From contig NZ_LYCS01000007.1 of NCBI RefSeq assembly GCF_001659985.1, forward strand, positions 106,912 to 170,911: a DNA stretch of 64,000 nucleotides, given 5' to 3'. Below the pieces are notes generated by a model, which did not search any database, was not told the origin of the DNA, and saw only the letters and a program-made list of their open reading frames with translations. The position numbers and the translations under genes are program-made. Position 1 is the first letter of the stretch; each line of letters begins with the position of its first letter. This stretch comes from Oceanobacillus sp. Castelsardo (GTDB lineage Bacteria; Bacillota; Bacilli; Bacillales; Amphibacillaceae). This document shows, one piece after another, positions 35,864-45,313 of this stretch.

Positions 35864-36870
35864 AGGAGTACTTTTCCTCCTTTTCGTACGATGATAAGGA
35901 AGAATGGTAAACCGAGCATAGAAATGATTGCTACAACAGGTGTTTCATATGGAGCATTTAATGTACGACCAAGTGTATCTGCAAATAGCATGAAGGTGGC
36001 TCCAACAATCGCCGACATTGGTAAAATAAAACGATAATCGGTTCCAACAATAGCCCGAACAATATGAGGAACCATCAGCCCAATAAAGGTCATATTTCCA
36101 ACTAAAGCAACAGATGCTCCTGAGAGAATAATAATGGCAATAAATAAAAGGATTTTAATTCTGATGATATTTTGCCCTAAGCTAATTGCAACCTCTTCGT
36201 TTAAGCTGAGAATGGTAAGTTGTTTAGAAAGAAAAAAGGAAACGACAATCCCAATAATAATAAACGGCATAATAATTTGCAGTTGACTCCAATTTGTCCC
36301 TATCATTCCTCCTGCAGTCCACATCGAGATATCTTTAGAAGTTTTAAAATAAAGGCCGATCCCCTCGGCGACAGCATATAAAAAGGCAGAAACAGCAGCC
36401 CCAGCTAATACAATACGAAATGGAGAGAATCTGCCTCTTTTCATCGAATCAATTCCAAAAACTAATGTGGCACCGATAGCAGCGCCAATAAAACAGGCAA
36501 TCATCGTCAGGAAGTAATTGGCTGCTGGTAGAAAAGCAACGGTAACCGATAAAGCTGCGTAAGCTCCGGCAGTTAAGCCTAGTAACCCTGGGTCAGCCAA
36601 CGGGTTGCGGGTTAAACCTTGCATCATTGCACCAGACACAGCAAGAGCTGCACCAACAACAATAGCAGCTATTTCACGAGGTAAACGAATTTCACGGATA
36701 ATTGAAATGTGTTCACTGGTCGCGGAAGTTGTAAAAGCCAACCATATATCTTTAACCGAGACATCTGCAGCACCATAGATCATCGCTATAAAAAACATCC
36801 CGATAAAAAACAAAACTCCTAATATAAGTTTGAATGTAAACGAGGTAAAAAATATACTTTTCTTCATCAT
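35860..36870 (-). CDS. Siderophore ABC transporter permease (FecCD family)
   Basis: 336 aa paralogue of its neighbour, with LPREIAAIVVGAALAVSGA, NPLADPGLLGLTAGAYA and FIGLMVPHIVRAIVG. Nine to ten membrane helices are predicted. It is coupled by a 4-bp overlap to the second permease and lies 112 bp after the binding-protein gene. The set resembles the YfiZ/YfhA pair for hydroxamate-type siderophores, but the ligand cannot be read from sequence. Confidence 0.95.
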   Translation of the reverse strand: MMKKSIFFTSFTFKLILGVLFFIGMFFIAMIYGAADVSVKDIWLAFTTSATSEHISIIREIRLPREIAAIVVGAALAVSGAMMQGLTRNPLADPGLLGLTAGAYAALSVTVAFLPAANYFLTMIACFIGAAIGATLVFGIDSMKRGRFSPFRIVLAGAAVSAFLYAVAEGIGLYFKTSKDISMWTAGGMIGTNWSQLQIIMPFIIIGIVVSFFLSKQLTILSLNEEVAISLGQNIIRIKILLFIAIIILSGASVALVGNMTFIGLMVPHIVRAIVGTDYRFILPMSAIVGATFMLFADTLGRTLNAPYETPVVAIISMLGLPFFLIIVRKGGKVLL

Positions 36871-36982
36871 TCGGCTTGCACTTATCCTTTCATAGAATGG
36901 AAAAAGGGTTAACGGAAAAAGGAATTAATGTAATGTTCCTTTTTGGCGCCCCCCTCTCCTATGAATCCCTGCTTTTAAAATG

Positions 36983-37894
36983 TTAATTACCTAGAAATGC
37001 CTCTTTAAATTGTGCTAGTTGCTTTTCAAGTGTGACTGGATCATTAAATGATGCCCCTTCACCCTGCATTTCAATAACATTTCCATTTTGAACTGCTGGG
37101 ATGTTCTTGTACGTATCTGTTTCTTGGAAGGATGTATCTGCATCCGAGTATTTACTTAAAACTATATAATCTCCCGCATATTCTGGAAGCACTTCAGCAG
37201 ATAGCGTATAATATCCTGATTCTAATGCTCCTTCTTTTACCTTTTCAGGCATCTCTAGTTCCATTGTTTGATACAAGATTTCTGTTCCACGTGCAAAGTT
37301 ATCACCGTAAACATAAAGGCTTTTTCCATATGCTTCGATAACAGATACGGTCGAATCTTCTCCAATTTTTGCACGAACATCTTCCCCGATTTCTTCTGCA
37401 CGTTTTTTAAAGTCATCAACCCAAGCTTTGGCTTCCTTTTCTTTGTTTAGTAGCTTCCCAATTTCTATATGCTGTGTTAAATAATCTACTTTACCCCATG
37501 TATACGTAACAGTAGGTGCGATACTTTTAATTTTATTCAGATTATTAACTGTTGATAACGCGATAATTAAATCTGGCTCTAATTCAATAATTTTTTCTAA
37601 ATCATCTTCTGAGACTTCTGCAACATCTTTTAATTCATTTTCAAAGGTTGGATTGTTTTTAGACCAAGTATCAACTCCAACAACATTAACTCCTAAATGT
37701 AAAACGTTTCCGGTGTAGCCTGAAAGAACAACAACCCTTTGCGGATCAGCTGGAACCTTAATTGGACCAGTTTCCGACACGTATGTAATTGTTTCCGATT
37801 TTGTTGAACTGTTCTCCTCCATTGTTGCCCCTGCATTGCCACATGCACTAATTAAAATTAGCAGTAGTAAACATGGGATTAATAGTTTCTTCAT
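36983..37894 (-). CDS. Siderophore-binding lipoprotein
   Basis: 303 aa. The lipoprotein signal ends ILISAC with the lipid-anchored Cys18. A periplasmic-binding-protein-2 (TroA/FhuD-like) fold follows, with PQRVVVLSGYTGNVLHLG and DLEKIIELEPDLIIAL. It captures the ferric siderophore outside the cell and delivers it to the FecCD pair. Its start overlaps the ATPase gene by 47 bp in another frame, behind a GAAAGGGG RBS. Confidence 0.93.
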   Translation of the reverse strand: MKKLLIPCLLLLILISACGNAGATMEENSSTKSETITYVSETGPIKVPADPQRVVVLSGYTGNVLHLGVNVVGVDTWSKNNPTFENELKDVAEVSEDDLEKIIELEPDLIIALSTVNNLNKIKSIAPTVTYTWGKVDYLTQHIEIGKLLNKEKEAKAWVDDFKKRAEEIGEDVRAKIGEDSTVSVIEAYGKSLYVYGDNFARGTEILYQTMELEMPEKVKEGALESGYYTLSAEVLPEYAGDYIVLSKYSDADTSFQETDTYKNIPAVQNGNVIEMQGEGASFNDPVTLEKQLAQFKEAFLGN

Positions 37895-38690
37895 GTTTAT
37901 TTTCCCCTTTCAGTAAATTATAAGTAACACACATTGGTTTATTCGTTCTTGGATCACGGTCAATCACAGCGTCAATTTGAAAAACTTCCCGGAGCACTTC
38001 AGGAATAATAATCAACTCAGAAGCTCCAGCTTTTACAATTTCTCCGTCTTTTAGCGCAATGATATAGTCAGCGAAACGGGCAGCTTGATTTAAATCATGA
38101 AGTACCATAATAATGGTTCTGTTTTGTTCTTGATTTAATTGTTGTAATAATTCTAAGACCTCAAGCTGGTGAGCCATGTCTAAATAGGTTGTTGGTTCAT
38201 CGAGAAAAATAATATCTGTCTCTTGTGCAAGTGCCATAGCAATCCAAACACGTTGACGCTGACCTCCAGAAAGCGCACTGATCGGACGATATTTAAAGTC
38301 TGATGTGCCAGTAACCTCAAGCGCCCAATCAATGACTTCATAATCTATCTTTGTTAAACGACCAAAGCCTGATTGATAGGGGAATCTTCCATAGGATACT
38401 AATTCACCAACAGTTAAACCACCAGCACTATCGGGAGATTGTGGCAAAATGGCCATTTTTTTTGCCAAGGTTTTTGAATTTTCTTTTGAAATATCTTTCC
38501 CATCTAATAGAACAGAGCCTGCTTGATGCGGAATAATGCGTGTAATAGCTTTCAATAAAGTTGATTTTCCACAACCATTGGCTCCGATGATGGTTGTGAT
38601 TTTTTTATCTGGAATTGCCAAACTGAGATTTTTTACAATTAAACGATCACCATAGCCAATACTTAATTCTTCACTAGATAGGCGAATCAT
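37848..38690 (-). CDS. Siderophore ABC transporter ATPase
   Basis: 280 aa, similar in layout to FhuC/YusV. Walker A is GANGCGKST, the Q-loop is AILPQSP, the signature is LSGGQRQRVWIAMAL, Walker B is DIIFLDEPTT and the H-loop is VLHDLNQAARF. ATG 38690 has a GGAGG RBS at correct spacing; the in-frame TTG 15 bp upstream contains it. It is the first gene of the operon, downstream of a perfect Fur box. Confidence 0.96.
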   Translation of the reverse strand: MIRLSSEELSIGYGDRLIVKNLSLAIPDKKITTIIGANGCGKSTLLKAITRIIPHQAGSVLLDGKDISKENSKTLAKKMAILPQSPDSAGGLTVGELVSYGRFPYQSGFGRLTKIDYEVIDWALEVTGTSDFKYRPISALSGGQRQRVWIAMALAQETDIIFLDEPTTYLDMAHQLEVLELLQQLNQEQNRTIIMVLHDLNQAARFADYIIALKDGEIVKAGASELIIIPEVLREVFQIDAVIDRDPRTNKPMCVTYNLLKGENKHEETINPMFTTANFN

Positions 38691-38729
38691 CTTTATTACC
38701 TCCAAAATAAAGTATGAAAAAAAATTAAA

Positions 38730-38744
38730 TGATAATGATTATCA
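38730..38744. promoter_or_regulatory. Perfect Fur box between divergent iron genes
   Basis: TGATAATGATTATCA is an exact match to the Fur consensus inverted repeat. It lies 40 bp before the ATPase start and 87 bp before the reductase on the other strand, so one box could repress both under iron sufficiency. Confidence 0.92.
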
Positions 38745-38830
38745 ATATCAATTATATATGTTAATATATATTTTAAAATACAATATGTCAATATTTACTA
38801 AATAATAAAAATACATTTGGGTTGGAGTGA

Positions 38831-39934
38831 ATGATAATGAAAGAAAAGGATGTATTTGATGTAACGATTATTGGTGGAGGACCAGCAGGGTTATATTCAA
38901 CCTTCTATAGTGGCTTAAGAGAAATGAAAACAAAACTGATTGAATATCAGTCAAAACTTGGTGGGAAAATTAATGTCTATCCAGAGAAGATGATTTGGGA
39001 TGTTGGTGGAGTACCGCCAATTCCAGGAGAAAAGCTGATGGAGCAGTTAGTAAAACAAGGCTTAACCTTTTATCCAACGGTTGTATTGAATGAAAAGATA
39101 GAATCAATATCTCGTAATGAAGATGGAACATTTTTATTAAGGGCTGCATCAGGTCAAAAGCATTATTCGAAAACGGTTATTATAGCCGTTGGGGCTGGAA
39201 TTTTAAATCCCAAAAAGCTGGAAATCCCAGGAGCAGAGCGGTTTGAAGTTGCTAATATTCATTACACAATCACTTCACTTATGAAATTTAAAAATAAAAC
39301 CGTAATGATCTCTGGTGGTGGAAATACTGCTATTGACTGGGCAAATGAATTAGAGTCTATAGCGAATAAGGTGTATATCACTTATCGAAAGGAGTTATCC
39401 GGTCATGAAGCACAGGTTACACAATTACTGAACAGCTCTGTTCATTGTTTGCCTCACACTAGAATTACCAAACTGGTAGCTAGTGAAAATCATGAAAAAG
39501 TTAAAAAGGTCGAGCTGACAAATCAAGAAACAGGGGAGAATACGTATATAGATATTGATGAAGTTATTATTAATCATGGTTATGAGCAAGATACCAGCCT
39601 ACTAAAAAATAGTGAATTAAATATAGAGATGGCAAATGATTTTTATATTGCTGGTAATCCTAACAGTGCATCTTCAATTGAAGGACTATATGCGGCTGGA
39701 GATATTCTTAAGTTTGATGGGAAGCTGCATTTAATTGCTGGTTGCTTTCACGATGCAGCGAATGCTGTTAATCAAGCAAAACATTATATTCAACCGAAAG
39801 CTGAGAAATTTGCAATGGTATCTTCACATAATGACATTTTTCAAAAGAGAAATCGGGAATTAGTTAAAGAAATGATAATGGGAAATCATGCTGTATGGAA
39901 TCATAAAGTGGTAAAGCATGCAGATAAACAATAA
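38831..39934 (+). CDS. Thioredoxin-reductase-like ferredoxin/flavodoxin-NADP reductase (YcgT/IruO-like)
   Basis: About 367 aa; ATG 38837 is an alternative start 2 codons in. FAD site IIGGGPAGLYS, NADPH-binding ISGGGNTAIDWA, and the second FAD motif GLYAAGDI. There is no CxxC redox pair, so it is a type-2 ferredoxin-NADP reductase rather than a thioredoxin reductase. IruO of Staphylococcus, of this family, powers siderophore iron release and haem degradation. Divergence from the siderophore operon across a Fur box supports reductive release of imported iron. Confidence 0.88.
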   Translation: MIMKEKDVFDVTIIGGGPAGLYSTFYSGLREMKTKLIEYQSKLGGKINVYPEKMIWDVGGVPPIPGEKLMEQLVKQGLTFYPTVVLNEKIESISRNEDGTFLLRAASGQKHYSKTVIIAVGAGILNPKKLEIPGAERFEVANIHYTITSLMKFKNKTVMISGGGNTAIDWANELESIANKVYITYRKELSGHEAQVTQLLNSSVHCLPHTRITKLVASENHEKVKKVELTNQETGENTYIDIDEVIINHGYEQDTSLLKNSELNIEMANDFYIAGNPNSASSIEGLYAAGDILKFDGKLHLIAGCFHDAANAVNQAKHYIQPKAEKFAMVSSHNDIFQKRNRELVKEMIMGNHAVWNHKVVKHADKQ

Positions 39935-39995
39935 AGAGTTGTATTTTTGAATTAGAGGGTCTTTATTGAAGCTACTTCTTTAGTAGTATCACGAA

Positions 39996-40013
39996 GAACC
40001 GTAACACAAATAG
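39996..40013 (+). repeat. att-like site 3
   Basis: GAACCGTAACACAAATAG, in the same orientation as sites 1 and 2; it differs from them only at positions equivalent to third bases of the rlmH codons. It lies in a gene-free stretch (39935-40284) after the reductase gene. It marks the probable right end of a 10.8-kb segment. Confidence 0.7.
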
Positions 40014-40050
40014 ACACACCTTTTACATCAATTTCACTGAACTAAAAAGA

Positions 40051-40103
40051 AAAGTGCCAGGCACATAAATCATTCGAAATGGTTTACGTGCCTGGCACCT
40101 TTA
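40051..40103. repeat. Inverted repeat with GTGCCAGGCAC arms
   Basis: AGTGCCAGGCAC and GTGCCTGGCACT-like arms flank a ~25-nt loop, with A-rich left and T-rich right flanks. Such arms recur in Bacillus intergenic repeats. It could terminate transcription in either direction. Confidence 0.6.
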
Positions 40104-40284
40104 ATTACCCGGGAACTTACCGATAAATATAATAGTATGACTCACTTCCAATTGGTGGGAGGCGTCAAACAATAGCATAAAATATCGACCATTGTACAAA
40201 GCATCCAGCATTTCGAGGATATGTTACAAATGGGGTTGATTTCTCGTATGCGTAGAAAAGACTTCTGGAGAGGAACCAAGACAA

Positions 40285-41769
40285 ATGAATAAAAGACGAG
40301 ATAATTACGATACAAAGCGTGTTCACAAGGTGAATTTAATTCTTATCATAGGCCTAGTAATTTCTATTATTACCCCTATTATAATAGCCCGGGGATCTGC
40401 ATTTCCCATTACATACATCATCACAGGTTTCGCTGTTATTTTAATCGCCGTTATTAATTACTTCTTGCCAATCAATGATTATGTTAAAGGTTTCATCATG
40501 GCTGCCGTACCCGGTTTTATCGTTGTTGCGCTTTTTTACATTGATGGTTTCACACTCAATAAACATTACATGTTATTTTTGACTGTTGCGATGGCCGCTT
40601 TATATTTGAAAAAAGAACTGATCGCCACTTTCACTCCTTTGTTGAATATTATCCTGATCATTACTTATTTCATCAATCCAACAGGCATGCTTGGTACGAA
40701 TGACAATTTAATTGGCTTCATCACCGTCATGGCCGTTTTACAAGGTATTTTTGTTTCGCTTTATTATATGGCACGATGGGGTCGTCGATTAGTTGATGAA
40801 GCAGCGGAAAAAGAGCAAAAGGCAAAAGAGTTATTGCATAAATTAGAGGGGACCTTCCTTTCAGTGGAAGAAGGTAGCATCACACTTGATAACAATATCG
40901 GCATTTTCCAAAAGAATATGAACAACATTCATCATTCTAGCCAGATGGTTCTTGATTCCACCACGCAAATTGCTTCTGCGATATCAGAGGAAGCGAACAG
41001 CATCAATGTGATCAACGAAATGATGGCCCAATCCGTTGAAAGCAAGAATGAAACATTGGCTATTTCAAAAGGCTTAATCGAAAACTCATCTGAAATGAAT
41101 GTGAAAATACAAGCGGGTCATGAAAAAATTGCTGAAGTCAATTCTCATATGGAAATGGTCAATACGAGCATCCAAATGACAAATGAAACAGTGTCTGATC
41201 TCAGTAGCAGCTTACAAATAGTCAATGAGCTTTTACAAGGAATCAAAGACATTGCTGATCAGACAAATCTGTTGGCATTAAATGCAGCCATTGAATCAGC
41301 TCACGCTGGTGAACATGGAAAGGGATTCGCCGTCGTTGCTCAGGAAGTGCGAAAACTCGCTGAACAAAGTGCTGACATCACCGTGGAAATATCCGAGGTG
41401 ACCAAAACCTTGTTCCAAAAAGCCCACGCAGCCAAAATGAAATCTGAAGAAGGCGAAACAGCTGCAGAGGAAGGAAAGGAGCTCTTGCAGGAAATTTCCA
41501 GTGATTTTACAGATATCAAAGACTCCTTTGGGACAACCAATGAACAAATCAAAGAAAGTATGAATCAGGTTAACAGAGTTATTGGTTATTACAAAGATAT
41601 TCAAGAACGAATTGAAACGGTTGCTAATATCTCTGAGGAAAATACTTCGTCGACACAGGAAATCGTCGCTACGATTGAACAAGAACATGAATTGATTACT
41701 GGTATGAACACAAACATCATCGAAATCATCGAACTTAGCGATAAATTGAAGCAACTTACCGCTCGATAA
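40285..41769 (+). CDS. Methyl-accepting chemotaxis-type receptor with membrane-embedded sensor
   Basis: 494 aa. Six hydrophobic segments (about 13-170) with very short loops replace the usual extracytoplasmic ligand domain. A cytoplasmic signalling domain (about 200-490) carries the conserved hairpin tip [19 protein letters not shown]. No HAMP is obvious. Such receptors are thought to sense membrane state or energy rather than external ligands. It sits just right of att-like site 3. Confidence 0.85.
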   Translation: MNKRRDNYDTKRVHKVNLILIIGLVISIITPIIIARGSAFPITYIITGFAVILIAVINYFLPINDYVKGFIMAAVPGFIVVALFYIDGFTLNKHYMLFLTVAMAALYLKKELIATFTPLLNIILIITYFINPTGMLGTNDNLIGFITVMAVLQGIFVSLYYMARWGRRLVDEAAEKEQKAKELLHKLEGTFLSVEEGSITLDNNIGIFQKNMNNIHHSSQMVLDSTTQIASAISEEANSINVINEMMAQSVESKNETLAISKGLIENSSEMNVKIQAGHEKIAEVNSHMEMVNTSIQMTNETVSDLSSSLQIVNELLQGIKDIADQTNLLALNAAIESAHAGEHGKGFAVVAQEVRKLAEQSADITVEISEVTKTLFQKAHAAKMKSEEGETAAEEGKELLQEISSDFTDIKDSFGTTNEQIKESMNQVNRVIGYYKDIQERIETVANISEENTSSTQEIVATIEQEHELITGMNTNIIEIIELSDKLKQLTAR

Positions 41770-41774
41770 TATGA

Positions 41775-41887
41775 GATAATGGGCTAGATACTGGTGATAT
41801 ATTTGAAGAAGATACGGTAAGGTTCTGGGGAGCGCCAGTTGGAGAATATTCATTTGAAAATGTTTCAGGTGGATCAACAAATGCTTA
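41775..41887 (+). pseudogene. C-terminal remnant of an unidentified protein
   Basis: A frame without a start codon reads NGLDTGDIFEEDTVRF then WGAPVGEYSFENVSGG up to the TAA at 41885-41887. It looks like real protein sequence and is directly upstream of a terminator, but nothing in-frame precedes it. Probably the surviving tail of a deleted gene. Confidence 0.35.
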
Positions 41888-41929
41888 AGTATTCTTTGGC
41901 TCACACTTAGAAAAAGTAAATTAGGTTCA

Positions 41930-41958
41930 AAATCCCCCTTTTTGAGGGGATTTTTTGT
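41930..41958 (+). terminator. Intrinsic terminator
   Basis: AATCCCC pairs with GGGGATT over CTTTTTGA, followed by TTTTTG. It follows the receptor gene and the remnant. Confidence 0.85.
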
Positions 41959-42039
41959 ATCATTAGGTCTAAAGTGACTGAAGAAATAAAGCTTAATCAT
42001 TGGTATAATTTAGTTAAAATGATTAGGGGGATCATTTTC

Positions 42040-42540
42040 ATGTGGCATAATATCTTTTTCGACCAAAACCACCATTTTCAATGGGCGAGTATAGCTGCAA
42101 TAATTTCATTTTTAGCTCTTTGTACAACTTCAGTTTCTGTATTTTTAACATACAGACAGGGGAAGAAGAATCGGAAGTCTACTACTTTAGTAAATTTGCG
42201 TATTGAGGAATTAAAAGAGCTAAGGGAAGAGGCTGCTTCACTGAAACTAGTAATAAATACTTTTTTAAATAAACGAGAATTAGAACTACCAGTCTGCGAA
42301 ACAATAAAAAAAACGGACCCGATACTAAATGAATTACATGATCAGTTAAATAAGATGTCTTCCAAATTATATCGTGAAACATATCATGCAATCGAATTAG
42401 GCAACTGCATATCCTTATATCAAATGAAATTAATGGATACAGAAAAAGTGGGGCTATTAACTGATTTGTTAGTAGACGTAGATGAAGCGATTAGAAAATA
42501 TTCCAAAATAGAATATGAGGAAATAGAAAAACAGATTTAG
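42040..42540 (+). CDS. Single-helix membrane protein of unknown function
   Basis: 166 aa. One membrane helix (about 16-38) precedes a mostly helical, charged cytoplasmic-type domain. ATG 42040 has an AGGGGGATC RBS at 8 nt; an in-frame ATG at 41974 has none. TATAAT at 42004-42009 could be the -10 box. No family is recognised. Confidence 0.55.
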   Translation: MWHNIFFDQNHHFQWASIAAIISFLALCTTSVSVFLTYRQGKKNRKSTTLVNLRIEELKELREEAASLKLVINTFLNKRELELPVCETIKKTDPILNELHDQLNKMSSKLYRETYHAIELGNCISLYQMKLMDTEKVGLLTDLLVDVDEAIRKYSKIEYEEIEKQI

Positions 42541-42625
42541 CGGGGAACTAGGTACTTGGTAAAGAAACCTTTTATGGACTTTTATAAAATATAAGAAAAG
42601 TATTTTTTTTACTGGGGTGAGCAAT

Positions 42626-43516
42626 ATGAAGGGAAAATTGTCTCCTTTTTTAATTGTGTTAGCGGCAATTCTTTGGGGGACTACTGGTACAACACAAGCA
42701 CTTGCGCCAGATACAGCACATCCGGTTGCTATTGGGGCAACACGCTTAGCGGTAGGAGGTTTATTTTTATTATTGATTGTTCTAGTAAGAGGGCAATTAA
42801 ATTTTAAGGATTGGCCAATAAAGACAACGATATTGGCTTCCTTATGTATGGCGATGTATCAACCCTTATTTTTCTCTGCAGTTGCCATAACAGGGGTGGC
42901 CATTGGGACTGTGGTAGCCATAGGAAGTGCGCCTATTCTATCAGGCCTCTTAGAATGGATGTATTTAAAAACTCGCCCATCAAAAGTGTGGTGGTATTCT
43001 ACTCTCCTATCCATTTTAGGATGTCTCATGTTGTTTATGAATAAAGAATCCGTATATGTAGACCCTGTAGGAATATTATTGGCTTTAGGAGCTGGTTTAA
43101 CATTTGCAAGTTATACGCTTGTGAGTAGAGATATGGTTCAAAACTACTCATCCTTATCCGTAGTCGCAGTAGTTTTCACACTTAGTGCAATCTATTTATC
43201 CCCATTTTTATTTATTTTCGATATGTCTTGGATCATGAGTTTCCGCGGAATGGGTGTCAGCCTTCAACTTGGAATTATGGCGACTGGGATAGCATATTTT
43301 CTTTTTGCCAAAGGTCTCGCCCATGTTTCATCATCAACTGCAGTTACACTTGCTTTGGCAGAACCATTAACTGCGGCATTATTAGGGGTATTTCTATTAG
43401 GTGAAAATTTAAACGTAACCTCTTGGTTAGGGATTTTTCTATTAATGCTAGGTATCGGAATATTAATAGGCTCTTCCAAAGGTTCCAGTGGTAAAAGTGG
43501 AAATAGGGTGGCTTAG
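42626..43516 (+). CDS. EamA-family drug/metabolite exporter
   Basis: 296 aa with ten membrane helices arranged as two EamA repeats. Signatures are ILWGTTGTTQALAP in the first helix, the second-repeat start GLTFASYTLVSRD, and LAEPLTAALLGVFLLGENL near the end. The substrate is unknown (amino acids and metabolites in the family). ATG 42626 is placed after GGGGTGA; the GTG at 42617 is part of that RBS. Confidence 0.88.
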   Translation: MKGKLSPFLIVLAAILWGTTGTTQALAPDTAHPVAIGATRLAVGGLFLLLIVLVRGQLNFKDWPIKTTILASLCMAMYQPLFFSAVAITGVAIGTVVAIGSAPILSGLLEWMYLKTRPSKVWWYSTLLSILGCLMLFMNKESVYVDPVGILLALGAGLTFASYTLVSRDMVQNYSSLSVVAVVFTLSAIYLSPFLFIFDMSWIMSFRGMGVSLQLGIMATGIAYFLFAKGLAHVSSSTAVTLALAEPLTAALLGVFLLGENLNVTSWLGIFLLMLGIGILIGSSKGSSGKSGNRVA

Positions 43517-43671
43517 AAGTGGAAGCTTTATTTGAATAATTCTTTAATTATAAAGGACAAGGGTGGGCCTACTAGACGTCTTAGTGGAAGCATCAAAGAA
43601 TAACGCAATGGTCTTGTAAGTAGTTCAAATAGCGTGGAGAATATTCTAAATCACAGGATAAATAGCACACA

Positions 43672-43708
43672 AAAAAGCTTGAGGGAATTTTTCACCTCAA
43701 GCTTTTTA
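43672..43708. terminator. Intrinsic terminator
   Basis: AAAAAGCTTGAGG pairs perfectly with CCTCAAGCTTTTT over a 10-nt loop. Confidence 0.85.
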
Positions 43709-43819
43709 ACTTTAATAAAAAGTACTAGTTAGTTCAGGTGAAAGGTTCACAATGATTTCCAAAAATTATATCTTCATTTACCACTGAGTTGGGTATAAAT
43801 TATTGTTGTTTGCCCAAGA

Positions 43820-43951
43820 ATGAAAATCAAAAAGGATATTGATTACGGGATTTTTAAAAGATTGGTGGTAGGCAGTGTTGTAGCTCTATCAATTGGAATG
43901 ACAATCTTTTTATCAATTGGTGTAAATAGGTTAAATTTTATTTCTTTATAA
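43820..43951 (+). pseudogene. Fragment of a TauE/SafE permease gene
   Basis: A 43-codon frame (MKIKKDIDYGIFKRLVVGSV to a stop at 43951) aligns base by base with 49433-49560 inside the intact permease, at roughly 85% identity by eye. Only about 130 bp remain, without RBS. The rest of 43952-44324 holds an inverted repeat (44029-44059) and a short open tail (44149-44242, ending VEKPGSEVVLLLEQR) that may be another remnant. Confidence 0.8.
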
Positions 43952-44028
43952 TACAGGGCGAGTTGTGCTTCTTAGGTAATGCTATGGTGTTTGCATTTTT
44001 ATTGCGTTATTAATATTAATTTAGTAAT

Positions 44029-44059
44029 ATTTAGATGTTAAATAGTTAAACATCTAAAT
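44029..44059. promoter_or_regulatory. Inverted repeat upstream of SDR cluster
   Basis: ATTTAGATGTT, 9 bp, AACATCTAAAT: perfect 11-bp arms, without a T tract on the + side. It lies 270 bp before the first of three dehydrogenase genes, so it may be an operator (a MarR gene follows them) or a structured leader. Confidence 0.4.
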
Positions 44060-44327
44060 GTTTTAGATGGAAATAAATGATGAAGGGCTATAGGATAGGT
44101 CATTTTAAGTTTTCTTGTAAAGTTTTTTTCCATGTCTTATTATTTTCAGGACAACAATCACGATAGGAATGTTAGCGTTTTTATGTTATAGAGCTGTTGA
44201 AAAGCCAGGATCAGAGGTGGTTCTATTATTAGAACAAAGGTGATTCTACCGTATGGCAATATTTGCACTTTCATCGTTGTTTTATATCCTTTTAAATACT
44301 GGTGCCAAGGAAAGGTAGGAAATATGG

Positions 44328-45116
44328 ATGGGAAGAGTAGAAAACAAGGTCGCATTATTAACAGGAAGTGCCTCAGGAATCGGTTTATCTACTGCGCAGT
44401 TGATGGCAAAGGAAGGTGCAAAGGTTGTCCTAGCTGATTTCAACCTAGAAGGGGCAAAACATGCTGCTGAGGAAATCCGCGCAAACGGCGGTGAGGCGGT
44501 AGGAATCTTCGTTGACGTGGGTGATGGTAAGTCGATTGAAGAGGCTGTACAATTTACCGTTGATCATTATGGAAAATTGGACATTCTGTTTAATAATGTA
44601 GGGCTGACTAATATTAAAAAAGACTTGGATGTTGTTCATATAGATTTAGAAGAATGGGATAGGCTGTTAAATGTCAACTTAAAAGGTGTATTAATGGGGT
44701 GCAAATATGCTATTCCTCACATGATTAAAGCTGGTGGCGGATCAATCATTAATACGGCCTCTATGGCAGGTTTCTTCGGTGATTCCATCCGGTCAGCATA
44801 TGGCGCATCCAAAGCAGGGGTCGTCAATTTAACGAGATATGTAGCAACTCAATATGGTAAAGAAAATATTCGTTGTAATACGGTTGCTCCTGGGCTAATT
44901 TTAACTCCAGCTGCGAAACGAAATATGTCAGAGGAATTGTTAGGTACTTTTGCCAAATACAATGCATTGCCATACCACGGTGAAGCAGATGATATTGGCT
45001 ATACCGTTTTATTTTTGGCATCAGATGAGTCGAAGTTTATTACGGGACAAACAATACAGGTAGAAGGTGGGCATTATATTGCCAACCCAACAGTTCCAGA
45101 CTTCAACGCATTATAA
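44328..45116 (+). CDS. Short-chain dehydrogenase/reductase
   Basis: 262 aa classical SDR. NAD(P) motif TGSASGIG (12-19), NNVG in place of NNAG, catalytic Ser in INTASMAGF and YGASKAG (YxxxK), and a C-terminal GGHYI. An Asp at the end of beta-2 (VVLADFN) suggests NAD(H) preference. The RBS is AGGTAGGA. It is followed by two further SDRs and a MarR gene, suggesting a small catabolic cluster with an unknown substrate. Confidence 0.9.
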   Translation: MGRVENKVALLTGSASGIGLSTAQLMAKEGAKVVLADFNLEGAKHAAEEIRANGGEAVGIFVDVGDGKSIEEAVQFTVDHYGKLDILFNNVGLTNIKKDLDVVHIDLEEWDRLLNVNLKGVLMGCKYAIPHMIKAGGGSIINTASMAGFFGDSIRSAYGASKAGVVNLTRYVATQYGKENIRCNTVAPGLILTPAAKRNMSEELLGTFAKYNALPYHGEADDIGYTVLFLASDESKFITGQTIQVEGGHYIANPTVPDFNAL

Positions 45117-45313
45117 GGCTGAATTACGCTTATGTTGTATAAAGAAAGAATTTAACGGGCAGTTATATAATTTTACTCTATGCAATTATCGCTATGTTAA
45201 TCATTAATATTGGCTGTGTATTTATAGCCTTCATCAGTAAGCAGAAATTAGTGAAACAAGGTTTCTGGACAGAATAATTCAGTAAAAAACAACAAGAAAA
45301 GGAGAGAATAATC

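Noticed and set aside
25974..40013. A ccr-type serine recombinase in the SCC-like region
   Set aside because: Every sizeable open frame was inspected and none shows a serine- or tyrosine-recombinase motif, so mobility in cis is not claimed.
41296..42000. 234-aa open frame on the minus strand
   Set aside because: It is antisense to the chemotaxis receptor signalling domain and crosses a terminator; codon pattern belongs to the + strand gene.
45130..45276. Short membrane-like frame before the second SDR
   Set aside because: Only an internal ATG is available, with no RBS; at most a remnant of a deleted gene.
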